Under the pieces are notes generated by a model. It had not been told where the DNA came from and searched no databases. It was given only the letters and a program-made list of their open reading frames with translations. A stretch of 10,947 bases of DNA from Bryobacterales bacterium. Lineage in GTDB: Bacteria > Acidobacteriota > Terriglobia > Bryobacterales > Bryobacteraceae. The translations under genes were made by a program, and so were the position numbers. Of this stretch, positions 6,137 to 10,947 are shown piece by piece. Position 1 is the stretch's first letter, and each line of letters starts with the position of its first letter. Location: contig PLRZ01000491.1 of assembly GCA_003164075.1 (NCBI GenBank), positions 1,190 through 12,136 on the forward strand, given 5' to 3'.

Positions 6137-6722
6137 ACGCCCCACCTGCGTTGCCATCCTGCTGATGGCCGTGTGCCCGCGGCCGGCGCGCGCCGTGGAA
6201 CTGCACCTGCAGTTCGGCGCGCTGGACCGCATGATCGCGGAGACGGTGTTCACACAAGACGGACGCCGCTATGTGTACCACGATAAAAGTAATAAGTGTA
6301 ACTTCGCTTACCTGGAGAAACCGCAAATTCAAGGGGCCGATGGCCGCCTGCGCATCCGCGCGAAATTCACCGGCCGGTCGGCCCTCAACGTGATCGGTCA
6401 GTGTGTGGGCCTGGGCGACGCCTTCATGGTGGTGGTAACGGCCACGCCGCAGTATCGCGATGGCAACATCGTGCTGCAAAACGCGGTGGCCACCAGCGAA
6501 AACAAGACGGGAATCTACATCCGGCGCGTCTGCTCCATTCTGGGCGCCAGCCTGGCGCGCGATTTCAAATACCCGCTGGCGGCGGAAGCGAAACGGATCC
6601 TGGAGGATTCCAGCGGCCAGCCAGGGTACAAACGCGAACTGCACGATTTCCAGGTGCCGGCCATCCGGGTGACCAACGATGCCCTGGTGATCCAGGCGGA
6701 GTTCGCGCTAATTGTGAAGTGA
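6123..6722 (+). CDS. Secreted protein of unknown function, coupled to the fucosidase gene
   Basis: 199 aa from ATG 6123, with an N-terminal signal peptide (MRSAKRPTCVAILLMAVCPR, then PARA, cleavage likely after ARA). The mature part is about 175 aa, alternating beta strands and helices, with VELHLQFGALDRMIAETVF at its start and IRVTNDALVIQAEFALIVK at its end. The layout resembles lipid-binding TULIP-like or YceB/DUF1439-like periplasmic proteins, but I cannot assign a family. Three cysteines remain in the mature part. Its ATG lies 14 nt inside the fucosidase gene, so translation is probably coupled. An earlier in-frame ATG at 6108 would spoil the signal peptide. Confidence 0.75.
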   Translation: MRSAKRPTCVAILLMAVCPRPARAVELHLQFGALDRMIAETVFTQDGRRYVYHDKSNKCNFAYLEKPQIQGADGRLRIRAKFTGRSALNVIGQCVGLGDAFMVVVTATPQYRDGNIVLQNAVATSENKTGIYIRRVCSILGASLARDFKYPLAAEAKRILEDSSGQPGYKRELHDFQVPAIRVTNDALVIQAEFALIVK

Positions 6723-6749
6723 CCGGGTATGATAGCAGCAGGTCCACCC

Positions 6750-7073
6750 ATGAAGATCAGACTGTTCCGCGGGGCGTTCCTTTTCTTATTGGCGGCCGTA
6801 TCGCCGGTGGCCTTGTCGCAGGACGCGCCGTTTCCCCCGAGCCATCCCCAGGAAGATATCAAGCTGCCGAACGGCAAATGGCAAAGGGACGAAATCCTCA
6901 AAGCGGACCATGAGCAGAACATCAAGGACGCGGGCCGCCTGGTTGAAATGGCCGCGGGGCTGAAGGCCGACCTGGAAAAGAACGACACTTTCGTGCTCTC
7001 CATGGACACCCTCAAGAAAACGGATGATATCGAAAAACTGGTCAAGAAGATCCGTAGCCGTCTGCGCCACTAG
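6750..7073 (+). CDS. Small secreted helical protein ('LPNGK.QRDEILKA' type)
   Basis: 107 aa starting MKIRLFRGAFLFLLAAVSPV, a signal peptide with likely cleavage near ALSQ. The mature part is about 83 aa, Pro-rich first and then almost wholly helical and charged (DEILKADHEQNIKDAGRLVE; a KADLEKNDTFVLS segment; KKTDDIEKLVKKIRSRLRH). Proteins of this form recur in Acidobacteria next to secreted enzymes; role unknown. TATGAT at 6728-6733 could be a -10 box giving a short leader, so this gene may have its own promoter inside the operon. An ATG at 6729 would add seven residues and lies inside that box, so 6750 was preferred. Its last 50 nt overlap the next gene. Confidence 0.75.
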   Translation: MKIRLFRGAFLFLLAAVSPVALSQDAPFPPSHPQEDIKLPNGKWQRDEILKADHEQNIKDAGRLVEMAAGLKADLEKNDTFVLSMDTLKKTDDIEKLVKKIRSRLRH

Positions 7074-8223
7074 CATTCTGGCCGGCGGGCTCGCCTGGGC
7101 GCAGCCGGCGGCGCCGAAGACGCCGGCCCCGGCGGTCGCCCTGGTGGACGCGGCCGATACCGCGCAGTGGCAGAGCCTGACCGCCGGGTCGGGCTGGCAA
7201 ATTGTGTCCGCGCCACTGGACCCGGACGCCAACATCGACAAGCGCGTGCAGGCGCTGGCCCTCAAAGTGGAAGAGGCCGTCAAAGCCGGCGACGTCGACC
7301 GCAGCCGCGTGTACGTGGCCGGACGCAACAATTCCGCCGCCCTGGTCTTCTATGCCATCGCCCGCATCCCCGACCGTTGGACGGCGGGCGTGGCGCTGGG
7401 CGGGTCACCCAAAGGCGCCATCGATACCAATCGCGTGTTCGCCATCAACTTCACCAATACCCCGGTGCTGTGGGCCAGTGCCGGCGCCAACGACCAGGAA
7501 CTGGCCAGCAGGCTCAAATTAGACGGGGTCAACCTCGAATGGCGGACCTCCACCGGGCTCACCAACCAGGCCGTGCTCGAGTGGATGGCGGCCCACGTGC
7601 GCGCCGAATACCCGCTGACGGTGGATTGCGAAACCAACTCGCCGACGTTCGCCAGTTGCTATTGGGTCCAGCCGACCAAGTTCGACGCCGGGGAGCGCAA
7701 CGATGTGCTGCCTATGACGCTGATCCCCGGGGATGCCGGTTCGGCGCTCGACCTGGGCGGATTCGGCTACCGCGCCACCGATCCCGGCCCCGGCGTGACG
7801 GTCGCCTTCCTGCCCGAAAAGTACAACGGGCCGCTCAAGGTGGGCGACCGGCTGGATGCGCTCGACGGTAAGCCTATCGAGAACGCGCGCCACTTGATGC
7901 AGACGCTGGAGAAGGCCGATACCACCAGGAGCGCGGTGGTGATGGTGGTGCGCGGCAAGGATCGCATTCGCGTGGAAACCCGCATCGTGGTGCCACGCCG
8001 GGATCCGGTGGTCACCGCGCGGGTGAAAGCCGAGTACATGCCGGAGTCTCACCAGATCATCCTCATCAGCCGCTCGGTGACGGAAATGCGCGTGACCATT
8101 CCGGCGGAGTGGATTCCGGGCGACCTGCTCTGGAACGGGCTGACGCTCGAAAACGTGAAGACGGCCGGCTGTTACGCGCTCAAGCTCGAAAAGGAATTGC
8201 TACATGCCGGACCCTGTCAGTAA
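7024..8223 (+). CDS. Secreted esterase-like protein with PDZ domain
   Basis: 399 aa with a signal peptide (MISKNWSRRSVAVCATSILA, cleavage near AWA-Q, about 26). Residues 55-195 follow an alpha/beta-hydrolase (phospholipase/carboxylesterase) plan: VYVAGRNNSAALVFYAIARI, then VALGGSP and TNTPVLWASAGANDQ. The usual nucleophile elbow GxSxG reads GRNNSAA, so catalysis is doubtful. Residues about 250-325 look like a PDZ domain (GPLKVGDRLDALDGKPIENA; VVMVVRGKDRIRVETRIVV). The last 75 aa are beta-rich and unassigned. The first 17 codons overlap the preceding gene in another frame (50 nt), and no later ATG, GTG or TTG would keep the signal peptide. The product probably binds peptides or other proteins outside the cytoplasm. 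Confidence 0.75.
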   Translation: MISKNWSRRSVAVCATSILAGGLAWAQPAAPKTPAPAVALVDAADTAQWQSLTAGSGWQIVSAPLDPDANIDKRVQALALKVEEAVKAGDVDRSRVYVAGRNNSAALVFYAIARIPDRWTAGVALGGSPKGAIDTNRVFAINFTNTPVLWASAGANDQELASRLKLDGVNLEWRTSTGLTNQAVLEWMAAHVRAEYPLTVDCETNSPTFASCYWVQPTKFDAGERNDVLPMTLIPGDAGSALDLGGFGYRATDPGPGVTVAFLPEKYNGPLKVGDRLDALDGKPIENARHLMQTLEKADTTRSAVVMVVRGKDRIRVETRIVVPRRDPVVTARVKAEYMPESHQIILISRSVTEMRVTIPAEWIPGDLLWNGLTLENVKTAGCYALKLEKELLHAGPCQ

Positions 8224-8779
8224 GCGGCGCTGCGGATGGGCGGCCGACGAACTCTCGGCGGCCTACCACGATAGCGAGTGGGGCGTGCCGGTGCATGACG
8301 ACCGGCTTCTGTTCGAGTTCCTCATTCTGGAAGGGGCGCAGGCCGGTTTGAGCTGGATCACGATTCTCAAGAAACGCCCGGCCTATCGGAAAGCTTTCGA
8401 CGGCTTCGATCCGCGCAAGGTGGCGCGCTATGACGCTGCCCGGATGGCCGCGTTGCTGGCGGATGCGGGGATCGTGCGCAATCGTCTGAAGATCGCCTCG
8501 GCGGTCACCAATGCGCAGGCATTTCTCGAGGTGCAGAAAGAATTCGGCAGCTTCGACCGGTACATCTGGGGATTCGTGGATGGCCGGCCGGTGCGGAATT
8601 GCCGGCGCGCGGGCGAGGCGCCTCCCGCGCGCACCCCGCAATCCGACGCCATGAGCAAGGATCTGGGGCGCCGCGGCTTCAAGTTTGTCGGGTCCACCAT
8701 TTGTTATGCCTTCATGCAGGCCACCGGTATGGTCAACGACCATACCAGCGATTGTTTCCGCTACTCCGAACTGCAATGA
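8204..8779 (+). CDS. tag: DNA-3-methyladenine glycosylase I
   Basis: 191 aa. Tag removes 3-methyladenine from alkylated DNA, starting base-excision repair in the cytoplasm. Family motifs are intact: CGWA (C10), YHDSEWG (H22), LEGAQAGLSWITILKKR (E43 equals catalytic Glu38 of E. coli Tag), GFKFVGSTICYAFMQA (159-173) and VNDHTSDC (H180, C184). C10, H22, H180 and C184 match the zinc snap of the family. Length equals the norm. AAGGA at 8191-8195 is a good ribosome site 8 nt before the ATG, which lies 20 nt inside the esterase-like gene. Its stop is 3 nt from the convergent RES gene, leaving no room for a shared terminator outside the coding regions. Confidence 0.96.
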   Translation: MPDPVSKRRCGWAADELSAAYHDSEWGVPVHDDRLLFEFLILEGAQAGLSWITILKKRPAYRKAFDGFDPRKVARYDAARMAALLADAGIVRNRLKIASAVTNAQAFLEVQKEFGSFDRYIWGFVDGRPVRNCRRAGEAPPARTPQSDAMSKDLGRRGFKFVGSTICYAFMQATGMVNDHTSDCFRYSELQ

Positions 8780-8782
8780 GAC

Positions 8783-9370
8783 TCAGTTCGTGAGCCCCAC
8801 ACCGTACCGCTTCAGGAGTCTCGCCATCTGCTGACGATCCGCGGCAAGGGAGTGATGCTGAACGATTGCCAAACCATCCTTTGCACGATGGTACACGCCA
8901 ACGCAGAGGGCTGAATCGTCGTGGCGCGATCGATACAGAATACCGTCCGGCTGGTCACTGTGCTCCCACAGGGCACGCGACCAAAGTTGCGACATGGCGT
9001 AGTCGTTGCCGCTTGCCAGTTCGGCCGTCACCCCCAGCCGGGCGGGGCCCGGACCGTGAATCGGCACGAGTCGCAGATCGCGGACCACCTCCACCGTAGC
9101 GATGGAGCACGCAGCCAGATCGTCGAGCGCCAGTATTCTTACGGGCGGATTCCGGAGGAACGTCTCGGCAAAGCACACTTCGAGAGTGGTTCCGAAATAG
9201 CACACGCGGAATCGCCCGGCAGGATCGTCGAAGCGATGAATCGGCTGGCGTCCGCGGGCAGGGCCAAACCAGAGTGCATTCCTGGTTCGCGCATGAATTC
9301 GCATCCAGCGACTCCCAGCCCCCACACGGCTCAGGGGAAGGCGCTTTGGCAAGGGTGGCGCCGGCGTCAT
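8783..9370 (-). CDS. RES-domain toxin
   Basis: 195 aa. RES toxins degrade or transfer NAD+, starving the cell when not held by their antitoxin. The fold core is visible: ALWFGPARG, RFDDPAGRFRVCYFG, TLEVCFAETFL, LGVTAELASGNDYAMSQLWS, and DGILYRSRHD. The name-giving residues are probably R53, E69 and S148. ATG 9370 lies 7 nt after the antitoxin stop, with AAGG just upstream; a TTG at 9397 would extend it into the antitoxin gene and is less likely. It follows the HTH antitoxin in one operon, the normal RES arrangement. Confidence 0.9.
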   Translation of the reverse strand: MTPAPPLPKRLPLSRVGAGSRWMRIHARTRNALWFGPARGRQPIHRFDDPAGRFRVCYFGTTLEVCFAETFLRNPPVRILALDDLAACSIATVEVVRDLRLVPIHGPGPARLGVTAELASGNDYAMSQLWSRALWEHSDQPDGILYRSRHDDSALCVGVYHRAKDGLAIVQHHSLAADRQQMARLLKRYGVGLTN

Positions 9371-9377
9371 CCGCGCC

Positions 9378-10022
9378 TTAAGCTGTCTGTTCGCCAAACG
9401 AGGCAGCGATGGCGACGGCCCTTTCGACCGTGCCCGATTTCAGCGCTTCGACAATCGTCTTGCCTGCCAGAGCCGGCGCGGGTGCGAGCAGCACCGAGAG
9501 TTGGGTCCAGGGGCTTCGAATCCGGAATGCCCGAAGCACATCCTCAATGCCGGGAATGACGCCGTCCGCGGAGAACTGGCAAGCTGGATACACGTACTCG
9601 CCGGATCCGTTCGGAACCGCCAACAGGGCACGCCGGCCACGGCGTTTGTCCACGGCTTGCCTGGTGATGCCCAGAGCGCTCGCCACCTGACTGGAAGAAA
9701 GGCCTCCCCCGCCGCTGGTCAACAATTCCCGTTTGATAGCGGCTCCCTGCGCCATGGCTTCCACCAACGGATCCACGGAGGACAGATCGACAGCCAGCGG
9801 AGCAAGGTCCGATAGCAGGGATGCTACGCCGCCCACATCCGTCGGAGAAGACAAGGCGGATTGCAAGGTTTCGGCCGATGCGGAGGAACTCACACGCTCC
9901 AGCATCTTCACGGATCGCTGCAGGAATGCCTGTGCCAGAGCCCGCCGGGCGCTATCGGCGGGATGCCTGCCCATTGGGGCGACAGCCTTTGGCAATATTG
10001 CAGTGCTGCTCCTGGCTCTCAT
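9378..10022 (-). CDS. HTH antitoxin of the RES pair (Xre/MbcA/ParS-like)
   Basis: 214 aa. The middle holds a helix-turn-helix (LSSSQVASALGITRQAVDKR, about 108-127) followed by a basic stretch and a strand (RALLAVPNGSGEYVYPACQF). The C-terminal 65 aa (PGIEDVLRAF; SPWTQLSVLLAPAPALAGKT; IVEALKSGTVERAVAIAASF) match the toxin-binding domain of RES/MbcT antitoxins. The first 100 residues are helical and Ala/Ser-rich, longer than in most antitoxins. GAGGAG stands 3 nt before ATG 10022, a short spacing; Met17 is another possible start. It lies just upstream of the toxin, as expected, and probably represses its own promoter. Confidence 0.87.
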   Translation of the reverse strand: MRARSSTAILPKAVAPMGRHPADSARRALAQAFLQRSVKMLERVSSSASAETLQSALSSPTDVGGVASLLSDLAPLAVDLSSVDPLVEAMAQGAAIKRELLTSGGGGLSSSQVASALGITRQAVDKRRGRRALLAVPNGSGEYVYPACQFSADGVIPGIEDVLRAFRIRSPWTQLSVLLAPAPALAGKTIVEALKSGTVERAVAIAASFGEQTA

Positions 10023-10138
10023 GGACTCCTCGTCTGTAGTTTACCATGTCCGTCAGCGGAGACTCCGGACAACAGCAACCGCGTGCACCTGTGGCGTGGT
10101 ATGCTTTCATCCAGGCCAATCGGCATGGCCAACTGCAA
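10023..10138. promoter_or_regulatory. Divergent promoter region with candidate antitoxin operator
   Basis: This 116-bp gap separates the RES antitoxin (minus) from the alkyltransferase-like gene (plus). CGGAGACTCCG (10057-10067) is a perfect palindrome with one central base and could be the antitoxin's operator. TAAACT on the minus strand (10038-10043) and TATGCT on the plus strand (10100-10105) are possible -10 boxes. No matching -35 boxes are clear. Confidence 0.3.
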
Positions 10139-10507
10139 ATGAGGCGTAAACTGACTGCCCGCGAAGCGGCGCGCCGCCTGGTACGCGCCCCCAAGAGCGC
10201 CACGCGCGACGCCGCGATCCGCAAGACCATCCGTTCGATTCCGCGCGGCAAAGTGGCGACGTATTCGCAGGTGGCGGCCGCGGCGGGCTATCCGCTGTAT
10301 CATCGCCAGGTGGCGCAGTTGCTGCGTACTGCCGGCGGCTCGCTGCCGTGGCAACGGGTGGTGGGCGCGGGCGGCGAAATTAAACTGAAGTTTGAGGCCG
10401 GCCTGGAACAGCGTACGCGGCTGGAGATGGAAGGCGTCCGCTTTCGCGGCAAGCGGGTCGACATGGTGGAGCACCAGCACCGCTTCCGCCCCTGGGATCT
10501 CGAATAG
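10139..10507 (+). CDS. Alkyltransferase-like protein (ATL), PWQR active-site variant
   Basis: 122 aa, the DNA-binding domain of O6-alkylguanine-DNA alkyltransferase without the reactive Cys. IPRGKVATYSQVAAAAGYP carries the nucleotide-flipping Tyr (Y42), and R56 in HRQVAQLL fits the arginine finger. The active-site motif PCHR is PWQR (70-73), with Trp for Cys as in bacterial ATLs (usually PWHR) but also Gln for His. Known ATLs bind O6-alkylguanine and hand the lesion to nucleotide-excision repair. ATG 10139 was chosen because an earlier ATG (10046) adds 31 residues unlike the family and begins inside the promoter area. A TATGCT box at 10100 would give a leader of about 27-33 nt. Confidence 0.88.
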   Translation: MRRKLTAREAARRLVRAPKSATRDAAIRKTIRSIPRGKVATYSQVAAAAGYPLYHRQVAQLLRTAGGSLPWQRVVGAGGEIKLKFEAGLEQRTRLEMEGVRFRGKRVDMVEHQHRFRPWDLE

Positions 10508-10605
10508 GATCTCCACAGATGGCGCGAAGGGCTGTCCTCGCTGTTCTGCTCAGGGGCGCTACACTGAAAGAGGGACGCGCTCCAATCAGTATTAATGGTA
10601 TCGAT

Positions 10606-10872
10606 ATGAAGACCTACACTTTCAAAGCGATTGTCGAGCCCGATGAAGATCGGTGGCACGCATATTGCCCGGCCCTCCATCAATATGGCGCGGCAACGTG
10701 GGGCGACACTCGCGAGGAAGCGTTCCAGCACATCCAAGAGGTCGTCCAAATGATCATTGACGAGCTTCGCGAGGATGGGATCGCACTGCCGGTGGATCCG
10801 AAAGAGGACGTGGAGGTGTTCGCCGGCGAACGCGTCGCAACCTTCGCAAGCCGACTGCCCGCGAGATCATAG
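10606..10872 (+). CDS. hicB: HicB-family antitoxin
   Basis: 88 aa. The N-terminal half is the partial RNase-H-like HicB fold: YTFKAIVEPDEDRWHAYCPA, then LHQYGAATWGDTREEAFQHI, then a helix QEVVQMIIDELREDG and the strand region IALPVDPKEDVEVF. HicB binds and silences the HicA mRNA interferase. A DNA-binding C-terminal domain is absent, as in the short HicBs. The end (ERVATFASRLPARS) is longer than usual and runs over the start of hicA. ATG 10606 has no Shine-Dalgarno; TACACT at 10560-10565 is a plausible -10. The 29-aa longer start at 10519 shows no family sequence and was rejected. Confidence 0.87.
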   Translation: MKTYTFKAIVEPDEDRWHAYCPALHQYGAATWGDTREEAFQHIQEVVQMIIDELREDGIALPVDPKEDVEVFAGERVATFASRLPARS

Positions 10873-10947
10873 CCACTCTTATCCGAGACGGCTTTTATTT
10901 CCGTTCCACCGGTGGGAGCAGCCACCAGCGATACCAGCACGCTGACG
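10830..10947 (+). CDS. hicA: HicA-like toxin, start unclear, 3' end outside window
   Basis: The frame reads TRRNLRKPTAREIIATLIRD, then GFYFRSTGGSSHQRYQHAD and runs off the window. HicA is a small mRNA interferase with a dsRBD-like fold; REIIATLIRDGF and the TGGSSHQRY segment with its catalytic His match the family well. It overlaps the end of hicB in another frame. No ATG, GTG or TTG exists in this frame near the expected start; ACG at 10830 is only a nominal boundary. The gene may use a rare start or may have lost its start in a small deletion that also extended hicB. Confidence 0.7.

Noticed and set aside
7167..7871. 234-aa Arg-rich ORF on the plus strand
   Set aside because: It is a frame shadow of the esterase-PDZ gene, with Arg/Gly/Gln-rich composition typical of wrong frames.
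8921..9559. 212-aa ORF on the plus strand opposite the RES toxin
   Set aside because: It crosses both toxin and antitoxin on the other strand, has no recognisable domain, and the minus-strand genes are firmly identified.

Overview
The window is GC-rich bacterial DNA. The mix of families (a Tat-exported GH29 fucosidase, small secreted proteins of the 'LPNGK.QRDEILK' type, a phospholipase B-like Ntn hydrolase, RES and HicBA toxin-antitoxin loci, and intergenic arrays of GGCTTCAGCC/GGACTAAAGTCC palindromes) suggests a soil Acidobacteriota of the Solibacter/Bryobacter kind. This is inferred from protein and repeat style; no rRNA or marker gene is present to prove it.

Layout. Positions 1-573 (minus) hold the 5' part of selD. 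Its catalytic Cys position is an in-frame UGA, followed at the right distance by a hairpin that fits a bacterial SECIS element, so SelD itself appears to be a selenoprotein. A 34-bp divergent promoter separates it from a secreted phospholipase B-like hydrolase (608-1996, plus), whose ATG lies 7 nt after a perfect TATAAT and may be leaderless. Positions 1997-2404 are non-coding and hold two different repeat structures: a nested palindromic array (2068-2189) and a 137-bp element with 20-bp imperfect terminal inverted repeats (2206-2342). A FabG-like SDR follows on the minus strand (2405-3142). Positions 3143-3569 hold little except a small basic protein that looks frameshifted, coupled by ATGA to a 67-aa membrane protein (3570-3773).

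Positions 3895-8779 form a dense plus-strand run of seven genes: a 108-aa hypothetical protein, a zinc-ribbon protein with an acidic then lysine-rich tail, a GH29 alpha-L-fucosidase, a secreted protein of unknown function, a small secreted helical protein, an esterase-like protein with a PDZ domain, and 3-methyladenine DNA glycosylase I (tag). Neighbours overlap or nearly touch throughout, so at least parts are probably co-transcribed. The middle genes suggest export and polysaccharide breakdown; tag looks like a housekeeping passenger.

The last 2.2 kb are accessory or stress-related: a RES toxin with its upstream HTH antitoxin (minus, convergent with tag), a divergently transcribed alkyltransferase-like protein (PWQR in place of PCHR), and a hicB antitoxin followed by the start of hicA, which runs off the window and shows no ordinary start codon. 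Tag and the alkyltransferase-like protein both deal with DNA alkylation damage and flank the RES module.
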